Made by a program: the position numbers and the translations under genes. Below are positions 54,594 through 64,000 of a stretch of 64,000 nt of DNA, piece by piece. Under the pieces are notes generated by a model. That model did no database searches, had not been told where the DNA came from, and saw nothing but the letters and a program-made list of their open reading frames with translations. The DNA is from Clarkia xantiana subsp. parviflora. Lineage: Eukaryota > Streptophyta > Magnoliopsida > Myrtales > Onagraceae. The stretch lies in assembly GCA_036873135.1 (NCBI GenBank), contig JAPTYO010000017.1, positions 6,386,001 through 6,450,000 of the forward strand. The letters are read 5' to 3'. Numbering within the stretch: position 1 is the first letter of the stretch; every line of letters begins with the position of its first letter.

Positions 54594-55395
54594 AATTATT
54601 ATTTTTAAAATTTCAAATGCATGAAATGTCATTTTACCATCTTTTGCAAACATGTTATACATTTTAAAACACATTGGTCCATAAAACCATCTTTTTCAAA
54701 CATGTTGCATGTTTTACATACTTTTCTCATGGTGCCATGATACTCGTGAGACAATCATTGTGTACGAGTTTTTCCTGAACGGAGGACTCGACCAATGGGT
54801 GTTCGGGCCTAGAGTCCTGCCTTGGACGAGGCGGTTAAGAGTTGTAAAAGATATGGCAGACGCCTTATCTTTCTTGCAATCCAAGAAACTCACCCATAAG
54901 AACATGAAGACCACTAGTGTCCTTCTCGACATCAATTTCCGAGCCGTGTTGGGCGACTATGGGTTTTTCCTATCTGGACCGCAATCGAGGCAGTTTGAAT
55001 CAGCGGTTAGTTGCGCTGCTGACGTGTTAGAGTTCGGGGTTTTCGCACTCGAGGTTATCTCCGGAAGAAAGAGGCATGACCCGGAGGCGGTACATGAGGA
55101 GAAGGATTTGTTGGAGTTTGCAAGAGAATGCATGAGGCAGACGAGAAGCTGAAGCTCGTAGATCGGAGGATGGGTTCGGTTTTTAACATCGATCAAGCGA
55201 TTCAGGTTATGGAACTGGGGTTGTTGTGCACAGTGAGTAAGAGCAAAGGCAGACCGTCAATGGACAAGGTGGTGGAGTTTTTGGCCTTGGACAGGCCCAT
55301 CCCGGAGTTGCCGTCGAACCGACGGGTGGCATTGTTTCCATACAGCAGCGCCACGGCTCTATGTAATAGCTATGCATGTACCCCCTTCAAATGAT
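53972..55395 (+). pseudogene. L-type lectin receptor-like kinase, 3' part (kinase domain)
   Basis: The frame resumes after TE-F with NLVLIRGWC, which joins …SRVRHP exactly. It is then cut by MULE-2 and resumes at HDTRETIIVYEFFLNGGLDQW. The catalytic loop reads LTHKNMKTTSVLLD, where active kinases have HRD…N, and the DFG position reads GDYGF. The catalytic Asp is therefore Asn, and the domain looks like a pseudokinase even without the insertions. The activation segment is shortened: FESAVSCAADVLEFGVFALEVISGRKR. A frameshift near 55130 precedes LVDRRMGSVF…LGLLCTVSKSKGRPSMDKVVEFL. The tail ends at 55395. Confidence 0.85.
54006..54728. mobile_element. MULE-2: Mutator-like non-autonomous element in the kinase gene
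   Basis: A 723-bp AT-rich element. It is bounded by gggcaaagtatgtaaaac and the complement of gagaaaagtatgtaaaac, with inverted-repeat similarity over at least 45 bp. It is flanked by a perfect 9-bp duplication atggtgcca (53997-54005 and 54729-54737). Removing the element and one duplication restores the kinase reading through GWCHDTRE. It encodes nothing. A long (TA)n tract lies at about 54557-54589. Confidence 0.9.
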
Positions 55396-56249
55396 AAATA
55401 TGGTGCGATTGGACTCGCATAGCTAGCTAGTAGTATCTATCTATCTACAATCTGAAGAGTCTTCCATAATCTTGACACATAAGATTTTGATCTCCTTAGT
55501 TGTTCAAAAGAATTTTTTTTTATTAGTTAATCAATTTCATAAGTAACGCTCGATGACATGGAATTTCCACATATATCTCTAAATTCTCTAGATTTCTTCC
55601 AATTTGTTTAAACAATTCTCACGGTCCGTTACATAATATCTCTCACATCATTATTTAATATATACTTTTTTATCAAATATATGATAGTTTTATAAAATAA
55701 GATCTAAATCTTATATAAAGGAGGAGGAAATAGACTAAAAACTCAATGCAATAGTCACGTCAGTATTCTTGGCTCACCTAGTAATGCCATATCGGCATCC
55801 TCTCTCGCGCCCGTCCATATTACGCGTTGAAAGTTAACAGCTTCGCTCCACAACTCAACTCCTTCAAATTCGTTTCGGTTACAGCTTTTCAATCTAACAC
55901 ATTAAAGAACCTCTTCCGTTCTTCAGGCTTCAACTACTGTCGCACCCTCAGTTTAGGGCCTCTTCATATTCCACTTACCATCTAATTTATCTCTTCTAGT
56001 TCCCAAACGATGAACACAACAAAATATCGATTCAATCTCGATTGTGCAATGGAAGGGTGGTGCCGTCGAATTGGCTACAAGATTTGGTGGCTAGGGCAGG
56101 TTGGTATGACTGACGGTGAGTGGGTTACACCGCAACAAAGCGAAACTGGGTACAGGCTGCAAGGTTAGGTCTCCTTCTTTATCACATCTGTTTCAATTTA
56201 CATAAAATGGGTTTTCATCTCCCTCTTTGCATAAATCTTTAATGGTTAC
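55396..56249. other. Intergenic stretch between kinase pseudogene and copia-2
   Basis: About 850 bases. It starts with the 3' flank of the kinase pseudogene (AT-rich, tctatctatcta run). From about 55709 the composition changes. A small plus-strand frame of 52 codons (56010-56168, MNTTKYRFNLDCAMEG…) ends at a possible splice donor; I do not recognise it. The start tcttatataaagg at 55709, preceded by A, is reminiscent of a Helitron 5' end, but no 3' end is visible. Confidence 0.35.
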
Positions 56250-56454
56250 TGTCAAATAGTGAAAATACCATAAACCCAAGGAGAAGAGAAGCGAGGGATC
56301 TCCTCAATCTCCATGAGCGTTCATTATATTCATCACTGTAGCCGAGTTTCTATATATTCGATTACAAAGAACTAATTCAACTAAAATATGTAATTGAATA
56401 TAAAACATCCTCGACTTTCTCTAAAGTTAAAAAAGGTCCTCATAGTTCTTCACA
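56250..56454 (-). repeat. copia-2 3' LTR
   Basis: A 205-bp segment bounded by tgtcaaat…gttcttcaca. It lies directly next to the purine tract gatcagggggaatgaagaag on the minus strand. The partner LTR is outside the window, so the left boundary rests on the TG…CA ends alone. Confidence 0.6.
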
Positions 56455-56473
56455 CTTCTTCATTCCCCCTGAT

Positions 56474-59400
56474 CTATTCTCCTTCTTGCTGTTCTTCGTG
56501 ATTGAAGATATCACGGGTGCCAAACTCCTTAAGCAGATTGTGATGCTGCTGCTTACCAAGTGCTTTGGTTAAAATGTCAGCCATTTGATCTTTTGAATCA
56601 ACATGGCTGGGTGTGATTACTCCAACTTCAATCTTCTCCCTCACAAAGTGACAATCAATCTCTATGTGTTTGGTGCGTTCATGAAACATTGGATTGCTCG
56701 CAATTTGAATTGCAGCTTTGTTGTCGCAAAAGAGAGATGTTGGTTTGTTCAAATTTATTCCCAACTCTTTGAGTAATCCTATGATCCAAATCGTTTCAGC
56801 AACATCCATTCCCATGCTTCGATATTCAGCCTCTGCACTTGATCTTGAGACTGTTGCTTGCTTCTTAGCTTTCCAGGATAATACACTACCCCTGATCTTC
56901 ACACAATATCCCGTTATCGACCTTATTGTAATAGCACAAGTTCCCCAATCGCTATCACAATACACCTGCATCAAATTCAGATCATTGTTTGAAGGCAATA
57001 GCAGACCTTGTCCAGGACTCCCTTTGATATACCTCACTACTCTTAATGCAGCAACCAAATGTGATTGTTTTGGCTGATGTACAAATTGGCTCAATGCTTG
57101 CACAGAATAAGATATATCGGGCCTTGTCATAGTAAGATATAGTAATCTGCCAACTATTATTCTATAGAATTCGATGTCTTCAATTAGATAGTCTCCTTCA
57201 TTCAAGCCAAAATGTCGATCATATTCAACGGAGGAAAGCTTGAGTCCTTGCTCCATAGGTGTTGGGGCAGTCTTTCCATTCATTAATCCAGCTTCAGCAA
57301 TTAGCTCCAATGCATATTCCCTTCGGTTCATGATGATTCCTTCATTTGTTCTAGCCACTTCCAAACCATGAAAATAACGTAATGCTCCCAAATCTTTAAG
57401 TTTGAAGTGATCTTTCAAAACTTGCTTGAGGTCTGCAATCATTCTTGCATCAGATCCACTTATGAAGAGGTCATCAACATAAACAAGTAGATGAACTTGT
57501 TTTCCCTCATCAAATTTACTAAAAAGTGAGTAGTCAAAACTACTCTGCAGATACCCATGTTGAAGTAAAGACTTGGTGTGCTTCAAGTTCCACTGCCTTG
57601 AAGCTTGTTTTAGTCCATATAAGGACTTAATCAATCGACAAACTTTCACTATTCCATTTGAATGCAAACCATGTTCAATACCAGGTGGAATACTCATGTA
57701 GACTTCTTCTTCCAAGTCCCCTTGAAGGAAAGCATTATTCACATCTAATTGATAGATTGGCCAATGTTTTGCAGAGGCAATAGACAAAAGAGATCTCACA
57801 GTAACCATCTTGACTACTGGAGAGAATGTTTCCTTAAAGTCCTTCCCTTCCTTTTGAGTATATCATTTTGCCACAAGTCTAGCTTTGTACCTGTCTAATG
57901 ATCCATCTGCATTATACTTCACTCTGAAGACCCATTTGCATCCAATTGGATCAGCAGAATCAGGAAGATCAACAATTCTCCATGTCTTATTGTCCTCCAA
58001 GGCAGAAATCTCCGCTTTCATGGATTGGACCCATTGAGGATCAACTGCAGCTTCCTCATATGTAAGTGGTTCATGGATTCTTGAGATAGAATTCAAGAAA
58101 CACTTGTATTCTGGGACAATTTTTGTGTAATCAAGAAGACCACAAGTCATCACGTAATCATAGCCCATTTTGGAACTGTTTTTGTTCTAGTGGATCTTTT
58201 GAGAGGAGCTTGAACTGGTAAAATTGGTGGAGCTTCTGGAGAATCCGATTGATGGTCTGAACTCCCCAAATTATTGTGTGAAGCTGATGGAGAAGCAGTA
58301 GGAGTGCCTGCATTTACAGCATCATGGAAGATAGTGGTTTGTGCAAGCACATCAAATTGAATGTCTGCATGAAGATCTGAATCTGGCGTTGAAATTGCCT
58401 CAGTAGTGGAAGAATTCAAAGGAATTTCATCATCATCGAAGTATGATGGAGAATGTGTAGTGACTTTCTCCTCAAGTAATTGCTGTAGCATATCTCGATC
58501 CATGGTGAAAGGAAAAATATGTTCCTTAAATCGAACATCTTGACTTACAAAGAGCTGTTTTGTTCGAATATTGAGCATCCTATACGCTTTTTGGGTTGGT
58601 GAATACGCAAGGAAGACTAAGGGAATGGATCTAGATTGAAATTTGTCTGAAGCATTCAGGTTTGCTGCAAAACACAAAGTACCAAACACCCTCAAATGAC
58701 TAGTGTCAAAAGACCTCCCATAAAGAGCTTCAAATGGAGCTTTCCCATTCAGCAAAGTAGATGGCAGCACATTGATTAGATAACACGCAGTGTGTATGCA
58801 GAAGCTCCAGTACTTATCTGGAACATGAGCTTGCAGTTTTAATGCTCTTGATACCTCAAGTAAGTGTCGATGTTTGCGCTCAACCACTCCGTTTTGTTGA
58901 GGGGTATATACACAACTTGTTTGATGTATAATCCCCAAAGAACTAAAAAAAACATTGATCAACCCATTGATAAATTCAGTTCCATTATCTAATCGACATA
59001 CTTTCACCTGAACCTGAAACTGAGTTTTCACCATTCTAATAAAATGCTTCACATGTAAAACTCTTTCATCTTTACTGCGCATAAGACAGGCCCAAGTACT
59101 TCTAGAATAATCATCCACAATTGTTAAGAAGTAACGAAAACCTTCAATTGATTGAACTTTATAGGGTCCCCAAAGATCCATATGGACTAAATCAAAGGGT
59201 TTCTTTGCTCTAGTTACACTTATAGGAAAAGGATTCCTTGTTTGCCTTGCTAATGGACAAATCAAACAGTCTTGTACACTAGCAACATTATCTTTCAAAC
59301 GAAATAACTTTTGTAACTGAGCTAAAGGTAAATGTCCTAATCTCCTGTGCCATAGAGTTTCTTCATCATCACGACAAACTCCATTCAAAGCTGTTGTTAC

Positions 59401-60491
59401 TTCTTCAACACCATTATTGAGCAAAGGTTGGTGCAGATAAAGGCCTCCCTTCTGCTTACCACTTCCCACTAGTTTCCCATTCAAAAGGCCCTGAAACTTC
59501 ATGTGACCAGAAGAGAACTCAATAGAGCATGAAAGATCTCTACATAACTGAGAAACTTAGATCAAGTTGTATTGAAAATTTGGCACATAAAGAACATTGT
59601 TGAGAGGCAAGCAACCATTGACCAAACAACTACAAATGTGAGTAACAGCAACAGATTGACCAGTTGGTAAAGTAACTGATCTATCTCCCGTATTATTGGC
59701 TTTAATATTAACCAACCAATTCATTTGGCATGTCATATGATTTGTGGCCCCACTGTCAATAATCCATTGAACCGTGGTAGAAAGATGTGAAACAGCAGCA
59801 TTGAAAGTTATACCTGACATTGAGAGGTCATTAGAGGAAGACACCATCAAAGAATGATGATCTAGCCCTTGAGACATTGGATGGTCCATGAAAGTGTTAT
59901 GGTATTGCTGCTGAGGATAATGTTGTTGTTGCTGTTGGACCTTAAATGAATGAGTTTGATCAATGTTCATAGAATTATTTCCTCATCCTTCATTAGAATC
60001 AGTGGCTTCTGTGGCAGCTTGAGCTGCCCATCTCCTTTTGACTTCTTCATGCACTCCATGTTTTCTCCAACAGTTGTCCATCTTGTGTCCCTTACGACCA
60101 CAGAATGTACACAACCAGGCCTTCTTGTTGACATTTGTCTTTTGAATGCTACCATTGTTATTATTCCCGGAATATCTTCCTCCTGAATTACCTCCAGAGT
60201 TTCCACCAAAATTACTATTGCTATTGCGAGAGGAATATAACACAGCTGCATTGGAGGATCCAGTGCCAACAATCATCCTCTGATTTTCCTCCTGAACTAA
60301 TATGGAATAAGCATAGTTCAAAGATGGAACGGGGTTCATCATCAAGAGATTATAACGAATGGAAGCAAAAGTCTCATTCAAACCGATGAGAAATTGGATT
60401 AGTTTCTGCTTCTCTTTCTTGGCGAGTGCTCTGGGAGAAATCATACAATCATTACACATACCATCATCTTCAACCACAGCAAGTTCATCCC
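56474..60491 (-). pseudogene. copia-2 gag-pol (partial)
   Basis: From the right: the gag C-terminus with UBN2-like EKQKLIQFLIGLNE and the CCHC knuckle CTFCGRKGHKMDNC; protease IIDSGATNHMT; integrase with the zinc region HRRLGH…CLICPLARQ and the core HMDLWGPY, IVDDYSRSTW, RLDNGTEF, TPQQNGVVERKHRH. RT: WVQSMKAEISAL…CKWVFRVKY, VYMSIPPG, LYGLKQASRQW, LLVYVDDLFISG. RNase H: YCDSDWGTC…SWKAKKQATVSRSSAEAEYRSM…HIEIDCHFVREK. Stops separate gag and protease (TGA near 59980) and protease and integrase (TAA near 59556), and one lies in RT (TGA near 57861). A frameshift lies near 58160. All catalytic motifs are otherwise present. Confidence 0.88.
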
Positions 60492-61867
60492 TGTCGGACC
60501 CTAAAAATCCGACCTAAGGCGATTATGTTTTGAAAACGTGAATTTTGAAAGAGTCGCCACTAGTTAATAAAGGCTAACTAGAATCCTAAATTACCTAAGT
60601 GAATAATGAATTGAACACCTAGGTATTAAATCGGTCTGCGATCCAAAATTTGAGTTCGGGGGTTCTGTTACGGATTTTAAAAAAATATTTTTCTAATCAC
60701 GCCCTTTCGGTACTTAATTAACATATTTGCCAATTTTAAATTTAAACATGTGCTACGTCAAGTTAATCTAACGTTATAAAAAAAACTAAACTAATTTTTA
60801 TGCGAAACCATTATTAACGACAAATCTAAGCATGAAAAAAAAACTATTAAACATCTAAAAAACTCTTAATTAAGTTAAAATCTAAACGGAATTAAGCATG
60901 TTCAAAATCATGATACAATTTAAAAATTACATGTCATATACACATATTTACAAAAACATGGTATCTAATTAAATTTAAATTTTAACTATCTAATTAACAC
61001 AACATGATAATAATAATAAATAATAGAAAATAACAAAAAAAACTAATTATTAAGTAATAATAATAATATTAAAAAAAAAAAAAAAAAAACTTACCTCGTC
61101 TTCTCCTAGAAGACAGCAGCCACCGGAACAGACAGCAGAGGTCGCCGGAGCAGGCAGCAGAGGGCGCCGGAGCAGGCAGCAGCGGACGACAGGCGACGTG
61201 GCGGCACCGGCAGGGACGGACGCAACCCAGCAGCTCTGGTGGGTATGGGCTGAGGGACGTATCCGCCGATATCCGGAGCGACAGAAGATTGGCCGGAGTC
61301 GAGGACGGCGACGGCGACAGTGGGTGGCAGGGCTGGCCTAGTACACCGTTGGGTACGAGTGGCTCGACGATAGCGAGGGCGGGGAGAGCGAACGGTGAGT
61401 TGGACTCCAGCGAGGTATGGTGGTGGACTCCGGTGATGTAGCATCAAATCGGAAAAAAAACGGGAAAGAGAAGGCAAAAAAAAAAAAAAAAAATTGCACA
61501 GTTTTCGAAAATTAATAGTATTTTATTCTTATTTCGTTTTTTCTGTGTGTTTTTACATTGACAAGGGGTCCTTTTATAGCTAGATTTGCACCTAAAATTA
61601 GGAAAACAATATTTTCCCTAATATACATAAATTAATTCCGAAAATTATGAATATATATTAATTGCATATTGCCATAAATATTTATCATATATTTTCTGAA
61701 TATTACACAATATTAAATTCATATATACTATCCTAATTTAAACTAAGCCTATTTCTAGCAACCCCGTGACCTTCCATATTTAAATACTTCCTTTTTTAAA
61801 CGCGTTACACATAACATTTTTGAACGTGTTACATACGTGTCACGCGTACCAAAATTAGGTGTTTACA
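60492..61867 (-). repeat. TE-H 3' LTR
   Basis: A 1376-bp LTR. On the minus strand it runs from tgtaaacacctaatt to ggtccgaca. It has A-runs at about 61072 and 61475, and a GC-rich segment (about 61100-61450) with a Pro/Arg-rich minus-strand frame of 123 codons that I do not consider a gene. TATA-like sequences on the minus strand include gctataaaagg near 61580. The partner from 63399 shows substitutions and indels throughout, so the element is old. Confidence 0.65.
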
Positions 61868-63398
61868 GCTTGCCCCTCTTTAGACGGACTCCCGTAGAAT
61901 GCATTCGAGGGGGTTTGTCCAAAGATGAGTAAACACTAATTTTGGTTAGGAAGTATATCTTCTTCCGTCTTCAAGTCTCCAAGGTAGCCTGGCTTATTTC
62001 GGAAAGTACACAAAAGGTAGAGCCTCTGTCGGCGGTGCCCCTGTTGGCGGTGCCTCTGTTAGCGTGCGGAAAATAGAACCTCCGTTGGCGGTGCCCCTGT
62101 TGGCGGTGCCTCCATTGGTAGTGCAGAAAGTAAAGCCTCCAGTGGCGGGCGAAAAAGTAAAACCTTGCTCGATGATGCCTCCAGTGGCAAGCGACAAGAA
62201 AAAGCCTCCAGTGGCGTGCAATAAAGTAAAACCTCAATCGATGACGCCTCCAGTGGTGAGCGACAAGGAAAAGCCTCCAGTGGCTTGCAATAAAGTAAAA
62301 CCTTTGGTGATGATTGGTAACAGAAGACCTCTCATCAGACAGTACCAACAACCTCTGGTGACACCTCTAGTGGCGAGTGGTAACGGAAAAACCTCTACGT
62401 CAGACCGTACCGGAAAACCTCTAGTGATATCTCTGGTGGAGAAAGACCTCTACGTCAGACTGTACTGGAGAACCTTTGGTGATGCCTCTAGTGGTGAGTG
62501 GTAACGGAAGACCTCTACGTCAGACCGTACCGGAAAACCTCTGGTGATATCTCTGGTGGCGGAAGACCTCTACGTCAGACCGTACCGGAGACCCTTTGGC
62601 GATGCCTCTAGCAACGTATGTCGGAGAAGAGCCTCTAGTGGCGTCCGTTGGAGAAGTGCCTCTAGTGGCGTGACTAAGACTTCGTTCGTCGGGGGTGACT
62701 CTCAGAAAGCTGGACCACTTCAGATCCCGATCGTCGATTGATTTGTAGGAACAGACTGTAACAGTCCTACTCATCTTTGAATGGTGACTCGCGAGAGCAG
62801 ACTCTAACCGTTGTGTTTGCCGTGAAATTGACTTGTAGGAACAGACTGTAACTGTCCTATTCATCCTTGAATGGTGACTCGCGAGAGCAGACTGTAACCG
62901 TCCCGCCTGTCATGAAGCTGACTCGTAGGAACAGACTGTAACTGTCCTACTTATCCTTGAATGGTGACTTGCAGGAGCAGACTGTAACCGCCCCGCTTGT
63001 CGTGAGTTTGACTTTGAAGACGCTGTATCGTAGAAAATACGCATGCGCATGAATGTTTGTCCCTAATTTTTGCCTAAACTGCGCATGACGCGACAACTTA
63101 GCGGGATCTCTCTCTTTTTTTTTTTTTGAGAATTTCTTTTTTCTCCTTTTGCCACGGCCGATTGAGAGATTTCCGACCGTGCCCCTCGGTTTTTTTTTTT
63201 CTCTCCTTTTGCCATGATTGCAATTTATGAATTTGCAACCATGCCCCTCATTTCCTGATTTTGCCTAGGCCGCCCTTTCGGGTTTTCAACATAGCGGAAG
63301 CACTCTTAATTCGGTAGCCGATTAAACAGTGGCTGTGACCCGTACTTTATTTTCCGCCTCGATGCGGGAGTATTTGTAGCCATTTGGAGGGTGACTGT
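61868..63398 (-). repeat. TE-H internal region with three tandem-repeat blocks
   Basis: Block 1 (about 62008-62300) has units such as cctccagtggcgtgcaataa. Block 2 (about 62340-62690) is based on gaagacctctacgtcagacc, then gtaccggaaaacctctggtg. Block 3 (about 62735-63010) has three to four units of about 85-90 bp containing gtaggaacagactgtaactg and atggtgactcgcgagagcag. The rest includes T-runs at 63112 and 63189. Open frames of over 100 codons here follow the repeats. No protein domain is seen. Confidence 0.7.
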
Positions 63399-64000
63399 TG
63401 TCGGACCTAAAATCTGACCTAAGGCGATTACGTTTTGAAAACGTGCAATTTTGAAAAGAGTCGCCACTAGTTAATAAAGGCTAACTAGAATCCTAAATTA
63501 CCTAAGCAAATAACAAATTAAACACTTAGGTATTAAATCGGTCTACGATTAGAAATTCGGATTCGGAGGTTCTATTACGAATTAAAAAAATATAATTTTT
63601 TAACTACGCCCTTTCGGTACACAATTCGCTTAATTTGCCAATTTAATTTTTCAACTATATATATAACTAAGAGTAATTAAAATTGTGAAATAAAGATTAA
63701 ATTACATCTCTTGAAATTAACAACTATGGACCAATTATATCTAAAATAAAATAAGAATTCATTATTAACAATTATCAAACCTACATGACATGTTTAAACA
63801 ATCCAAATCATAATATTCAGTTAAGTTACTTGGCTAAATCTACACTATACTTAATATTAATATGATAATAATAATAATAATTAATAAATAGATAGATAGA
63901 AAGCAACTGCAGAGGACAACATTACCTATACATGTGAATAGATGGACACCGTACAACAGCATAGGAGGACACGGCTGACAGCGACTGTGAATGAAGGATT
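63399..64000 (-). repeat. TE-H 5' LTR, partial
   Basis: This aligns with the start of the left LTR (tgtcggacctaaaatctgac, cctaaggcgattacgttttg, gagtcgccactagttaataa). It continues beyond the window. The adjoining gtgactgt should form part of the PBS (minus strand acagtcaccctccaaatggc). Confidence 0.65.

Larger units (their letters stand above)
56250..60491 (-). mobile_element. copia-2: Ty1/copia element, 5' part beyond TE-H
   Basis: A minus-strand copia element with its 3' LTR at 56250-56454, polypurine tract at about 56455-56475, and RT-RNase H, integrase, protease and C-terminal gag up to 60491, where TE-H begins. The N-terminal gag, PBS and 5' LTR must lie right of the window. It carries only a few stops and one shift. 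Confidence 0.85.
60492..64000 (-). mobile_element. TE-H: non-coding LTR retrotransposon (LARD-like), right end outside window
   Basis: Two copies of a tgtcggacc… sequence lie in the same orientation at 60492-61867 and from 63399 to the window end. They are inferred to be the LTRs of a minus-strand element, because a purine tract (aaagaggggcaagc on the minus strand) abuts the left copy at 61868. The 1.5-kb interior has no protein domains and consists largely of tandem repeats. It interrupts copia-2 gag at 60491. Confidence 0.7.

Noticed and set aside
61106..61477. Minus-strand Pro/Arg-rich frame of 123 codons in the TE-H LTR
   Set aside because: It lies in a GC-rich part of a non-coding LTR and shows no recognisable domain.
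62064..62504. Lys/Pro/Val repeat protein of 146 codons in TE-H
   Set aside because: It follows tandem DNA repeats exactly. The opposite strand is open too, and no start or domain supports a gene.

Overview
This window is repeat-dense nuclear DNA of a flowering plant, most likely a eudicot. The evidence is Ty3/gypsy LTR retrotransposons of the Tat type (tandem second RNase H, spliced antisense gene downstream of pol), Ty1/copia elements, Mutator-like elements with 9-bp target duplications, and one host gene remnant, a broken L-type lectin receptor-like kinase. No bacterial, organellar or tRNA/rRNA gene was seen. The names TE-A to TE-H below are local labels.

Layout. TE-A is a minus-strand gypsy element that fills 1-34836 and runs off the left edge. 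Three other gypsy elements sit inside it. TE-B is at 1057-11247 (plus, target duplication agtag). TE-C is at 11349-19944 (minus, target duplication tatac, same family as TE-B). TE-D is at 20235-30559 (plus, Gag-PR-RT-RH-RH-IN, target duplication agtca/agtcc). TE-A itself appears to have inserted about 8 bp inside the 5' LTR of copia-1 (34837-39246). A Mutator-like element with a 9-bp duplication follows at 39539-40359. The lectin receptor kinase pseudogene runs from 41210 to 55395. It is split by TE-F (42481-53971, minus, target duplication atccg) and by a second Mutator-like element (54006-54728, 9-bp duplication atggtgcca). A low-feature stretch leads to copia-2 (56250-60491, minus), whose gag is cut by TE-H, a non-coding LTR element from 60492 past the right edge.

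How the parts work together. TE-D and TE-F are decayed copies of potentially autonomous Tat-like elements with one long gag-pol frame. Convergent to it lies a four-exon antisense gene for a coiled-coil protein resembling the 'putative gypsy type transposon' family. A short tandem array, different in each family, lies between the two genes. TE-A and TE-B have the same plan but replace RT/RNase H/integrase with a second Gag-like zinc-finger module after the protease, so they would need enzymes in trans. TE-C is a decayed relative. This Gag-PR-Gag' plus antisense-gene design, seen in two LTR-distinct families, is the most interesting candidate system here.

Relative ages from visible LTR differences: TE-F is youngest (four substitutions and one 2-bp indel over about 757 bp). 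TE-D is older (about 18 differences over 685 bp). By nesting, copia-1 predates TE-A, which predates TE-B, TE-C and TE-D. All coding regions carry stops or frameshifts, so nothing here is clearly active as it stands.
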